Source: Pseudorasbora parva (taxonomy: Eukaryota; Chordata; Actinopteri; Cypriniformes; Gobionidae). Taken from it: 64,000 bases of DNA. Where the stretch lies: positions 1,834,768 through 1,898,767 of the forward strand of contig NC_090191.1 in NCBI RefSeq assembly GCF_024679245.1, read 5' to 3'. The notes beneath the pieces are model-generated. The model searched no databases. It saw nothing but the letters and a program-made list of their open reading frames with translations, and was not told where the DNA came from. The position numbers were made by a program, and so were the translations under genes. Below are positions 20,761-31,466 of the stretch, piece after piece (within the stretch, counting starts at the first letter, position 1; each line of letters starts with the position of its first letter).

Positions 20761-21150
20761 CACTGTGGGGACTGTAGATAAGCTGCTATTGCTATCTCCA
20801 TGTGTCTGTATCTTTTAAATCAAAAAGCCTGCATGTTTGTTTTATTATTTTGTGTTTATTTGCCCAGGCCTACACAGTTTTATGTCTTTTAGTGGATACA
20901 GATTTATACTTCTGTTGACATGTAAAATTGTACCCAGTTCATTCTTCGTTCGGCTGATCAACACAGTGGGTCTAATTCTGACTCTGACTTCTTTATTCCT
21001 CTCACAGTCAGCGGACATCAATGGTGGATTCAGGCCTCTAAGGTGATTTAATACCATAACAACAATCAACACATTATTCAGTCTCTAAACACGAGGCGTT
21101 TCCTGTCTGTGAAATTATTCCACACTGATGAACATATAAAACCAGTTCTC

Positions 21151-21713
21151 TCATTCATGAATACTCATGTGGTACTCCAGGTGTTTTTGTTGAGTGAAAC
21201 TTATTCCACAGTGTTCCCATGTAAACAGTTTCTCTCCGGTGTGAATTTGCACGTGCCTGTTAAGACTTCCTCTTTCAGCAAATGTTTTCCCACACTGTGG
21301 GCAGGTGTACGGCTTCTCTCCGGTGTGAACCCTCATGTGCCGGTTAAGGGTTCCTTTTCGGTTAAATCTCTTTCCACACTGTGGGCAGGGGAACGGTTTC
21401 TCTCCAGTGTGAATCCTCATGTGGACTTTAAGGTTTGCTTTACTACAGAAACTCCTTCCACACTGTTGGCAGGTGTAAGGCTTCTCTCCAGTGTGAACTC
21501 TCATGTGTCTTTTAAGGCTTACGCCGGGAGCAAAACTCTTTCTACACAGAAGGCAGGTGAAATTACCTCTAGTTCTCTTAGTTTTAGCCAAAGGACTTTC
21601 AGCCTGTGAGCAACTAAAAGGTTTTTCTCTTTTCATGAAAACATAATTCTTATATTGATCTTTCTCTTCCATTTCATTCAGTACTTCAGTCTCCTCTCTC
21701 AGCCCCGTCAGGT
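21151..21713 (-). CDS. C2H2 zinc-finger protein, terminal exon
   Basis: Minus-strand exon from a TTTGCCTTAG acceptor to a stop at 21151. It opens with the linker typical of fish zinc-finger genes ([20 protein letters not shown]), then five C2H2 fingers joined by TGEKP linkers: FTCLLCRKSF, YTCQQCGRSF, FPCPQCGKRF, YTCPQCGKTF and a fifth. The fifth finger has Trp in place of its first Cys (FTWEHCGISF), so it cannot bind zinc normally. Likely a nuclear DNA-binding protein of the rapidly expanding fish ZNF family. No matching first exon ([10 protein letters not shown] type) was found upstream within the window, so the gene is partial or decaying. Confidence 0.8.
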
Positions 21714-22029
21714 CTAAGGCAAAAGGAGACAAATGCAAATTAAGGGCACAAAGCAACAGACAACACAATATTTAAACATGTAAAGTATAAAAACAACAAC
21801 ATATAATTAAAAAAGGGATGTAGAGGGCCCACATTTTCATCTTCCCCCTGAGCTTTTGGCTAATGAGCTAGCACACATTTTCTGAAGCCGATCCTGGAAT
21901 TTGTTTTCTAATTCTCTCTTGTATAACTCTCAGTGGTCCTCTCACAGTATGGCCAAACAGACTGAACTCTGATAGACTGAACTTGACAGACTCCTGCACC
22001 GTTTCACAGATTGAGAATAAAAGCACAGG

Positions 22030-23410
22030 AACACCTTCGTCACACTGCAGGCAAAAGTGGCCCAAATCTGATTTTTTGGGGGTCAAGTGACCAGGTCAGA
22101 CCTCTTCAGAGGTAGTGTGAACACTCAAATCTAGCCCAGATCTGATTTTTTAAATCAGATTTAGACCACATAGTTGCGGTTCACACCGCAAGTCTTAATG
22201 CTCAATTCTGATTTTTTGCTCAGATCTGATTGTTTGTTTGGCTGTTCACATTACCTTTTAAAATGTGGCCTATATCTGATTCTAGTGTGAACTGTTTGAG
22301 GTTTCCAACTAACCCGCATGTGGAAAAGAACAATATCATCAGACGCAGCACGCTGCTGCACTAAAGTTCGGGAGGTTATGGAGGAAGTAAGCATTTTTTT
22401 ACTTTTATTTAAAAAGGTTTGTGTAATGGAAGCCATAACAGTAATGAGCAGGTGCTGAAGAGGAGAAGAACGAAAAGAAAGAGAGCTAAATTGGTTATTT
22501 TGGCCTTTTGTCTCCTTCCTTTGCCACTGAAGCCACGTTCATCGGTGTCCCCGTTCTTCCATTTCATGTGTTTTCAAAAATGGAGCGGTTACGGTACACT
22601 GTAAAAAAATAATAATTGTTTTTTGTTGGTTTAACTTAAAAAAGTAAGTAACCGGGTTGCCTTAAAAATTTGAGTTTATTGAATCTCAAATTTTAAGTGT
22701 ATTGATACAATGAAGGAAATTGGTTTAATAAATAGAAACTCAAAATATTATTGTATCTGAATCACATAAAACATTTGATAAATCATGAAAATAGCACAAT
22801 TTGGCTGCGTCATCACAAATAAAACACAAAATTAGCGAATATGCTTACAAAATCTTTTAATAATCTTTTAATAAAGGTTGTCGAATCTCAAAAAATGTTC
22901 ATTGTATTAACCCAACATTTTTATTTCAATTAACTCAATTTTAAGGCAACCAGGTAACTTTTTCTAATTATTTTTTTACAGTGTAGGATCCTCCTAGTTT
23001 AGCTTGAATTGAAGTATCTCCCCATAAACTAATCAGGTCTGACACCTCACTCACGCTCCATTGACTCGCTCCATCGCTGTTCTCCATATCTAGTCTAGTT
23101 TTTAATGTTACTGTCTGTGTCTGTTGTGTCTAGGGCTAACTCGCCGGCGCATAAATGTGAGAAATGTCGACATAGATTGATGTAAAGGTCACATCAAATC
23201 CGCCTTGGTTGTTCACACTGCGGCCGCATTGGAAAAAATCAGATCTGGGTCTGATTCAGGAGCACAGATGTATGTGGTCTAAATCTGATTTTAAAAATCA
23301 GATCTGGGCTAGATTTGAGTGTTCACACTACCTCTGAAGAAGTCTGACCTGGTCACTTGACCCCCCAAAAATCAGATTTGGGCCACTTTTGCCTGCAGTG
23401 TGAACGGGGC
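22030..23410. mobile_element. long-TIR MITE, copy A of a nested foldback
   Basis: Ends carry long inverted repeats: CACACTGCAGGCAAAAGTGG at 22041 and its complement ending at about 23403, extending over 100 bp on each side (through the TCTGATTTTTTGGGGGTCAAG segment). No transposase frame. A TA-flanked MITE (22597-22983) has inserted into it. Exact ends are not fixed because the left terminus is degenerate. Confidence 0.7.
22597..22983. mobile_element. TA-flanked MITE nested in copy A
   Basis: 387 bp with inverted ends CACTGTAAAAAAATAAT and TA duplications at 22595-22596 and 22984-22985, as for Tc1/mariner-type MITEs. The mirror arm of the foldback (about 23870-23910) lacks this insert, which gives the empty site directly. 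Confidence 0.85.
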
Positions 23411-23429
23411 TATTCATATGTATGTACAT

Positions 23430-24310
23430 ACGCAGACCCAGATCTGATTTTTTCCAATGTGGACGCAGTGTGAACAACCAAGGCGGATTTGATGTGACTT
23501 TTACGTCAATCTATGTCGACATTTGTCACAATTAAGTGCCGGCGAGTTATCCCTAGACACAACAGACACAGACAGTAACATTAAAACCTTGACTAGATAT
23601 GGAGAACAGCGATGGAGCGAGTCATGGAGGGAGAGTGACGGTGTGTTCACACAGGGCGTAAGTGTTAACGATTGACGGAGGAAAAATCTTCAGAGAAATC
23701 TTCAACTTCTGCAACGCGAGTGAAGCAACGCGACGGAACCCACAATTCAGTTCGGCAACGGATGATGGCACCCATTCAGAGTAAATGGGAAGCATTAACG
23801 CCTACACCCCGTGTGAATGCGGCGTGAGGTGTTAGACCTAATTAGTTTATGGGGAGATACTTCAAGCTAAACTAGAAGGATCTGACCGTAACTGCTCCGT
23901 TTTTTGAAAGCACATGAAATGGAAGAACGGGAACACAGATGAACGTGGCTTCAGTGCCAAAGGAAGGAGACAAAAGGCCAAAATAACCAATTTTGCTCTC
24001 TTTCTTTTCGTTCTTCTCCTCTTCAGCACCTGCTCATCAATGTTATGGCTTCCATTTCACAAACAGGTTTAAATAAAAGCGAAAATGCTTACTTCCTCCA
24101 TAACCTCCTGAGCTTTAGTGCAGCAGCGCGCTGCATCTGATGATATTGATATTGTTCTTTTGCACATGCGGGATAGTTTGAAACCTGCAGTTCACACTGG
24201 AATCAGATATAGGCCACATTTTAAAAGGTAATGTGAACAGCCAAACTAAAAATCAGATCCGAGCAAAACATCAGAATTAAGCATTAAGACTTGCGGTCTT
24301 AGACCATGTC
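23430..24310. mobile_element. inverted, truncated copy B of the same MITE family
   Basis: This sequence is, in reverse complement, the interior of copy A (about 22150-23260). The arms around 22400-22590 and 23900-24060 match base for base over long stretches. Together A and B form a palindrome of about 2.3 kb. Confidence 0.75.
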
Positions 24311-24319
24311 TCGATGCAG

Positions 24320-25190
24320 TATTTCCTAAGCATTGCTTATAAGATCTGATGGAACCTTTTAGCGATTTAAAAAACTGTAGCACACAATTTAGATAGATAA
24401 TTAACTCCCTGATAAGTCTGGACAATTCTCAGTAGACCAAAAGTGGTGAAAAACTTTGTTAAAGCTTTAACAACTTTAACATTAGCCTTTATGACACTCC
24501 ACTCTCAGAAAAATATTTAAAACAAATATCTGGGTTAAGCAAACTCTGAGAGGTTAGACAACTGTTAAAATCCATATCTATAGCAGATAACCCAGAGTTA
24601 AAACCGTCTAGATGGGATGACACTTTCAGATGGACTGAGAAGGATCTTCTCATGATCGATCAGTTATTTAAGGGAAGTACATTGCATTTATTCTCTGATC
24701 AAGTGATTTAGGTTGGAAAGTTGGAGACCACACATATCCACAATTTGCAAAGGTGTAATGAAATCATGAAAATTCTGCATATAGACGTGCCATTTATATC
24801 CCAGTTTTTCTGCCGCTTCAATATACATGTAAATATCCGAATTAAATTCATAATCAAAGCCTTAATCAATATTTATCTTCCTATTTTATTATAATGATTC
24901 TTTTCTGTTAAAATTTTGCTTAAGAGAATCACTGATTGTTCCTTGTTTTCTAAAGTGTGTATTAGGAGTGACTGAGGGTCTGGGTGATGCATCACTAAAC
25001 ACTGACAGCAACACGGTGTGTTGTGTGTGGATTTTGGAGGTTGCACACACCCCTAAAATGCCAGGAGTGCAGGAACAATGTTTGTAATAGTTGCGCACAA
25101 ACAGACGAGCTACTATAGCTCAAGTGTTTAAGTAGTGAATGCTGGTTCTAATAGAAAGCTGTCAGAATACACACTGCATCCGTTTTTCCG
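24320..25190. other. gene-free interval
   Basis: No confident gene. A plus-strand stretch at about 24490-24880 reads DDTFRWTEKDLLMIDQLF and similar with stops, and could be an old LINE fragment, but I cannot place it. Confidence 0.3.
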
Positions 25191-25194
25191 CATA

Positions 25195-26832
25195 CAGTCC
25201 CTGACAAAAGTCTTGTCTCTTGTGTACAAATTTACCTAACGGCTGAAATATATTTCTAATCAAGATTTTTTTTTACAAGAAATGGCTCATTTTAATCCCA
25301 CCAGCTTTTGTGATAATGTTTCAGTGAAAAACTAAACTTTCAAAAAGTATTCTAACATTCACAGCTTGGTAAAGCCCATTGAGTCAATTTTTGCAAAGAC
25401 ATAAGTGTTGTCACCTTGTCATATGAGCTTCACCTGTGACTAATAATGGATCAATTAGGTCTCAAGTGTGTATAAAAAGAACCCCAGTACACTAGACCTT
25501 CACATCAACTGCAACTAGACCTCTGCAAACATGCCTAAGATTCACCCTGAGACTAAAGTTTTGATTATCAAGAGGCTGAAGACCAGATCCACTGCTGATG
25601 TGGCAGACACCTTCAATGTGTCTCAGCGTCAAGTACAGAGGATAAAAAAAAGATTTGAAGAGACTGGAGACGTTTTTGACAAGCCCAGGTCAGGCAGACC
25701 CCGCAAGACAACTGCTCGAGAGGACCGTTTGTTGGCTCGAAAATCCAAGGCCAGCCCATTTTCCACTGCAGCAGAGCTCCACGAGACCTGGTCACCTGAA
25801 GTCCCTGTGTCAACCAGAACAGTTTGTCGGATTCTGTCTCGAAATGGCCTCCATGTTCGAATCAGTGCCCAGAAGCCAGCACTAAACAAAAGACAATTGA
25901 AAAACCGTGTGGCATTTGCCAAGGCCCACAGCCTGCTAAAAGGATGGACGCTGGAAAAGTGGCAGAAGGTGGATTTTTCAGATGAATCTTCTGTTGAATT
26001 ACACCACAGTCGCCGCAAATATTGCAGGAGACCTACTGGTGCCCGAATGGATCCGAGATTCACCCAGAAAACAGTGAAGTTTGGTGGCAGACAAATCATG
26101 GTCTAGGGTTACATCCAGTATGGGGGTGTGCGAGAGATCTGCAGGGTGGAAGGCAACATCAATAGTCTAAAATACCAAGAAATCTTAGCTACCTCTTATA
26201 TTCCCAACCATAAAAGAGGCCAAATTCTGCAGCAGGACGGTGCTCCATCGCATACTTCCATCTCCACATCAAAGTTCCTCAAGGCGAAGAAGATCAAGAT
26301 GCTCCAGGATTGGCCAGCCCAGTCACCAGACATGAACATCATTGAGCATATGTGGGGTAGGATGAAAGAGGATGCATGGAAGACGAAACCAAAGAATATT
26401 GATGAACTCTGGGAGGCATGCAAGACTGCTTTCTTAGCTATTCCTGATGACTTCATCAATAAATTGTATGAATCCTTGCCAAACCGCATGGATGCAGTCC
26501 TTCAAGCTCATGGAAGTCATACAAGATATTACATTTGGATCTCACAGCACCACAACTTAATTTGCTGACATATTTTTGTATTTGCAGTAAATTTGTTCCA
26601 TTTCTGTATAGGCGACAAAACTTTTGTCTTGCCAAAATTTGACCTTTCCGTCTTGATTAAATGATAAATATTTTTCTGTGAAAATTATTTATTTCAGTGC
26701 ATTAAACATCATTTGGGAGGGTTTTAGCTTTTCATATGAGCTATTTCTAACACCAATGAATTAATTAAAAGTCAGGTTAATATCAGGTATTTCTAGAAAA
26801 TAGATAAGCGACAAGACTTTTGTCAGGGACTG
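25195..26832 (+). mobile_element. complete Tc1-type transposon, DD35E
   Basis: 1638 bp with near-perfect inverted ends beginning CAGTCCCTGACAAAAGTC, and TA duplications at 25193-25194 and 26833-26834. It carries one transposase frame (25531-26568) with a single in-frame stop. The spacing between the second Asp and the Glu is 35 residues by hand count, so it belongs to a DD35E group of Tc1/mariner (I recall the name Traveler) rather than classical DD34E Tc1. Confidence 0.9.
25531..26568 (+). pseudogene. Tc1-type DD35E transposase with one nonsense codon
   Basis: Starts ATG CCT AAG at 25531. Residues 1-110 form the paired-like helix-turn-helix region (STADVADTFNVSQRQVQRIK, then STAAELHETW) with a GRPRK AT-hook-like linker. 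The catalytic residues are visible: D in VDFSDESS, D in QQDGAPSHT, E in DMNIIEHMW. A TAG at 26104-26106 interrupts the frame after QIMV, where related transposases have Trp, so one base change explains it. The frame then continues unbroken for about 150 residues. Length and motifs are normal for the family, so this copy died recently. Confidence 0.9.
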
Positions 26833-26834
26833 TA

Positions 26835-26990
26835 TGGGTCGGCAAAGCCATAGCCCCGTCAGGGTGCCCAAGCTGACCCCTCTCCTCCGCCACATGAGCA
26901 TCAGAACTGGACCACGGAGCAATGGAAGAAGGTGGCCTGGTCTGAGGAATCACGTGTTCTTAACATCATGTGGATGGGCGGGTGCGTCGC
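26835..26990 (+). pseudogene. IS630/Tc1-like transposase fragment, 5' half
   Basis: Plus-strand reading gives HQNWTTEQWKKVAWSEESRV, the first-Asp region of a Tc1-like transposase (here Glu-Glu-Ser replaces Asp-Glu-Ser). It stops abruptly at about 26990, where the zinc-finger exon begins. The 3' half of the same sort of gene resumes at about 27690. Confidence 0.65.
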
Positions 26991-28200
26991 TTACCTTTAT
27001 GAACTCTCATGTGCCTGTTACGGCTTCCTTTTCGAGTGAAACTCTTTCCACACTGTTGGCAGGTGTACGGCTTCTCTCCAGTGTGAACTCTCATGTGGAC
27101 TTTAAAGTTTCCAATTTGACTGAAACTTTTTGCACACCAAGTGCATGTGAACGGCTTCTCTTCGGTGTGGATTTTCATGTGTCTGTTAAGGCTTCCTTTC
27201 AAAGTGAATCTGTTCCCACACTGCTGGCAGGTGAACGGCTTCTCTCCAGTGTGACTCCTGATGTGGTCTTCAAAGCGTCGTTTGAGAGTGAAACTCTTTT
27301 CACACTGAGGACATGTGTAGAGACGCTTCTCAGAGTGACTTCTCAAGTGGGCTTTAAAGTTTTTACGTTCAAAACTCTTCCCACAGTGTTGGCAGGTGCA
27401 ACACTTCACTCGATCATGTGTTCTTATGTGCGCGTTGAGGCTGCTTTTCAGAGCGAAACCTTTCCCACACCGTCGGCAGGTGAAATTACTACTAGTTCCC
27501 TTCTTGTCATCTCTTTTTCGTGTCTTTTCAGGCTGTGAGCAACATAAAGTATTCTTATGTTGATCTTTCTCTTCCATTTCATTCAGTAGTTCACTGTCTT
27601 TTTTCAGCACCATCAGGTCTAAGGCGAAAAGAGACAAATGCATATTAACAACAGACAACACACTCAGACATGTAAAACATTCAACTAGATCCTATTTAGG
27701 GGAGGCGACAGAGGGCGCAGAGGTTTATGTTGGGACATTGATATCCTATCCAGCAGGATAATGCTCCTGACACAAAGCACAAATGCTTCAGGAATGGTTT
27801 GAGGAGCACAGTTTGAGGCGTCGACTCGGCCTCCAGATTCCCCAGATCTCAATCCAATCGAGCGTCTGTGGGATGAGCCGAACAAACAAGCCCGATCCAT
27901 GGAGGCCCCACCTCGCTACTCACAGAAACTAAAAGGTTCTGCTGCTAACATCTTGGTGCCAGGCACCACAGCACACCTTCAGGGGTCTAGTGGAGACCCC
28001 CTCGACGGGTCAGCAAAAGGAGGACCGACACGATATTAGTCATAATTCAGCTTTGAGAATGAAACCAACCTATTTGTTCCTCAGTCTCTTCATCTTTCAC
28101 TCTGAATGCTTCTTCAATCGCCACGTCTTCACTCTCCTCTTTAATAAACGCCATCTTTATAAGAGTGTCTTGAGGATCCAGGAGCTGTTCTGTGTTTGTC
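26966..28200 (-). CDS. C2H2 zinc-finger gene, two exons
   Basis: Exon 1 (28070-28200) holds a 5' leader and ATG at 28154, encoding [20 protein letters not shown] and ending ATA G/GTTGGT. Exon 2 (27618 downward) begins [20 protein letters not shown] in matching phase and carries six C2H2 fingers. Finger 2 is one residue short between Cys and His ([20 protein letters not shown]). Last finger ends MRVHK, followed by a good splice donor (AAG/GTAAGC at 26995) or, if read through, nine residues and a stop at 26966. The intron holds part of a transposase. Probably a nuclear DNA-binding protein of the fish ZNF expansion. Confidence 0.8.
27690..28025 (+). pseudogene. IS630/Tc1-like transposase fragment, 3' half
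   Basis: Plus-strand frames give [13 protein letters not shown] and then [16 protein letters not shown], the second-Asp and Glu regions of a DDE_3 transposase. The frame breaks between them. It lies in the intron of the zinc-finger gene, in the same orientation as the 5' half at 26835-26990. Confidence 0.7.
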
Positions 28201-28429
28201 CTGTTTAAAATGAGAATAATTAACAGACAGTAAAGTAAATCTCCCGTAGCTCAGTGCACTGGGAAGAGATTGCTGTTGTTGTTTTCTTGTGAACTTTAAA
28301 AATGACAGAATTCAACAGCAAGTTCCTGACACATTTATAAATTGTTTAAAAGTTTTAAATTACTCCATTTAGTTTGATGAATATAACATTTTTATTTGGG
28401 AAAAGTCGAATGAAGTAAACTGGGGCCTG

Positions 28430-29180
28430 TACCGTGAAGGTAGTTTAACAAACTCAGGGTTTCAGGATTATTTACAAGTTGACAAAAGCAAACCAATCTA
28501 GTCATATTCATTAGCATTAAGTAAAAGAGATTTAAGGCTAGATGTCAGTTTATTTTAACACTTATAAACCGAGACATCTCATATCTAATGTGTGTTTCTC
28601 ATGATATATTCTGTCAACAATGTTTAATGACACTTCTTTGGTTTTTACACAATACCGACTCGGATATCCTCCCACTCAAATGAGGAAAACATATTAACCC
28701 AAACTAATTCACATGAAGAAGAGATTTAAACAAAAAGGTATCTAATCATTTGGTTACTAAATCTATCAGTAATTCAGTCATTTGTTGTGAATTAATCGGT
28801 TGAATCGCAAGCTCAGGTTCTCGTCACTCGTCAGAGACTAGGCTCGTTTGAGATGAGCAAAATCTGTGCAGAAGCGATCGCCGGCGATCACATGCCGATT
28901 AGAAATGTGTCTGTCGAAAGTCTCTCGCGATGGCGAGGCGGACGTGTCGGATTATGCAGTCGGGCGCAGTTGTTCTCCACCCAAAAGCACGATGGGAAAC
29001 GACTAAAGGCTGATCGTCAGCCACTGCGACCGTAAACAACACCCAGAGGCCCAGTCTGAAAACGCATGCGCAGCATTACGCACAGAGCGAAAGCATATTA
29101 TCGAGAATGTATAGAACTGCTGTTATTGTTTTATCTAGGAATATTTCGCGATAATTATCGTTATATCGCCCAGCCCTAGA
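28430..29180. repeat. MITE remnants
   Basis: GGGGCCTGTACCGTGAAGG at about 28431 and CGATAATTATCGTTATATCGCCCAGCCCTAG at about 29147-29177 look like ends of two different MITE families (the second hAT-like). Partners could not be matched with confidence. No gene is seen between 28201 and 31290. Confidence 0.4.
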
Positions 29181-29318
29181 TGAAACTAGCATGTCTGGAC
29201 ACACACACACACACACACACTCCAATCGCAGATTTATTTATTTATAGGCATGAAGGAGGGGTTCTGGCAGACCAATCACGGCGCTTGCGGTCCGCGTAGA
29301 ATTGACACGTTGCTAGAC

Positions 29319-29480
29319 ACACAGTCTACGACGTAGCAATGGCGTACACTCGATGCTACACACAGTCTACGACGTAGCAATGGCGTACACTCGATGCTAC
29401 ACACAGTCTACGACGTAGCAATGGCGTACACTCGATGCTACACACAGTCTACGACGTAGCAATGGCGTACACTCGATGCT
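29319..29480. repeat. 41-bp minisatellite, 4 copies
   Basis: Four near-perfect copies of a 41-bp unit containing CTACGACGTAGCAATGGCG. The segment CTACGACGTAG is itself nearly palindromic. An (AC)n run precedes it at 29200-29220. Confidence 0.95.
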
Positions 29481-30579
29481 AAAGTATAAATTGGGCTTTA
29501 CTGACGACTCAACTTTAATGCTTATTGGTTTAAACAACACTATGGGTCTTTTTTTTAAATGTTTGATTTTAAAACTCTGATATCATGTTGAAAATGTCTA
29601 AATTCTCATTGTGGGTTATGTGATTGTTGTCATAATTATAAAAAAATATATAAAAACATGTAATTAAAGTAAAAATGATTGATAAATACCTCTTTCAAAT
29701 GGAAATAAAAAACAAAAAATCTTGGGTGTCTTGTAACTTTAAATGAACGTTACATCCACAGTTGATCTGCATTAAAGCGCACGAGTGTGAAATCCCGCGA
29801 TATCTGCCTTTGATCAGGCAAACCATGTTTGAACTAATTCACGATAAAGAGCGAAATTAAACACTCCCTCTGTTACTCATGAGTTTCATTATGGTACTTT
29901 ACTCACACAACGCTAATACATGTCAGATAAAGTAGTGCAGTGTTATAGTTTATCATACATCTTTCATTCTGCTTCGCTTTGAACGGTTTCTATCGCATTA
30001 AACGGTTAAAACACAAACCTTTCTTCAGCAGATCGCAACAGACGCAGAAACGCGGCGCCGCCTTATGACGTCACACGTGAATACCTAAATAAAAGTCCCG
30101 TTCACATCGTTGAGTCTAAAATCGCAAAAGGAAAACATGTACATAACCAACACAAGGGTATGTTAATAATACAGTTCACATTCAGAGTAAAATAAAATAA
30201 ATCTAATTTCTTTGTTGTTATATAAAATTTTATAATCAATCAAATAGTTATTTGATTTATCAATTTTGTTTTAATATTTTATATTACTTATTGTTTATTT
30301 TCTGTTGTTGTTTCATCTTATGATTGTGTAGTTTGAAGGGATGTTTGCCTCGTGAGTAGGGGATCAGAGAACATCTCCATTTTAAGGTTTTTAACGTCGT
30401 CATATGTTGTGAAGCAGTGATTTTCACACGTTTAACACTTCTTTAAATGGTACTGGTCAGACGAAGTGTAAGGTGTCAGAGCATTGAAAAGCTGCATACA
30501 TTCCTACTGTATAGTTTGTAAAAACCCAAATGTATTTCTGATGCTTCAAGAGACTCTAATTAACCCACTGATGTCTCAT

Positions 30580-30785
30580 ATGGACTACTGTGATGATGTT
30601 TTTATTCCCTTTCTGGTCCTTCTGGAAAGGGACAGTGTACCGTGGATGCGTTTTCAATGGATAGACTAAATATAAAATATCTTAAGCTATGTGTGAAGAT
30701 GAATGGAGGTCTCACGGGTGTGGAACGATATTAGGGTGAGGAGTTAATGATATAATTTTCATTTTTTTGGGTGAACTAACCCTTT
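30580..30785 (-). repeat. dispersed cyprinid repeat, copy 1
   Basis: Ends GGGTGAACTAACCC; the reverse complement is the familiar AGGGTTAGTTCACCC...TCGTTCCACACCCGTAAGACC type sequence. Related copies lie at 34155-34280 and 61195-61320. Confidence 0.6.
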
Positions 30786-31290
30786 TAAAAAAAAGCACAA
30801 GTCAACATGCCATACCAAACAAGACCACAGAGAGATGCCAAATGACTGAGCTACTAACTATACACATCCATTCACATTATTAAACACTAAAACATGCAAT
30901 AATTGATCAAATCTTACAGCGCTGTTTGATTTTATTACCTACGTTTGTTTACTGGAACTTATATAATCGTGTATCTGTCACGTCTGATGATTAAGGCTCA
31001 TCGGTAAATAACATGCAACTATACGAGTGGCCCGTTCAGTCCAGCGCGGAGGAAAGTAACGCCTGTCACGTGACATGTGCCGTGTCCCCGAAAGATAGTT
31101 TACAGGGCTAAATAATTACGTTAATTGATGCGAATAGACACTGGGTGAAATATAAACAGCATAGAGTAAAAAACAAAAAGCATAATTATTATTAGTATTC
31201 GTCTAACCCCGCCCACCAAGCGGAACTGCTGCGTGGCGATTTCCAGCAGCATCCGATGAGGGAAAAACAAACACACTTCCAGCACTCAAC

Positions 31291-31466
31291 ATGCAGACCA
31301 GCGACTTAAAACAGCGACAGAAGAGTTCAAACAAGCAGCAGAACGGAGAAAAGAAGAAAAAGGAGGACGAGAATAAGAACGAGGATGAGAAGAAGAAGAA
31401 AGAGTCCGTTGACGTGAAGCTCTGCGTGAGTCTGCTGTGTCTCGCGCTCTCCCTCCTCGTCACTGG
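31291..31466 (+). CDS. ikbip: ikbip exon 1
   Basis: ATG AAT-style start in context AACATGC; encodes a hydrophilic Lys/Glu-rich cytosolic segment (KKKKEDENKNEDEKKKK) and most of the membrane helix. Donor GG/GTCCGT, phase 2. Confidence 0.85.

Noticed and set aside
24490..24880. Possible LINE fragment reading DDTFRWTEKDLLMIDQLF
   Set aside because: Short, interrupted by stops and without a motif I can name; left as unassigned.
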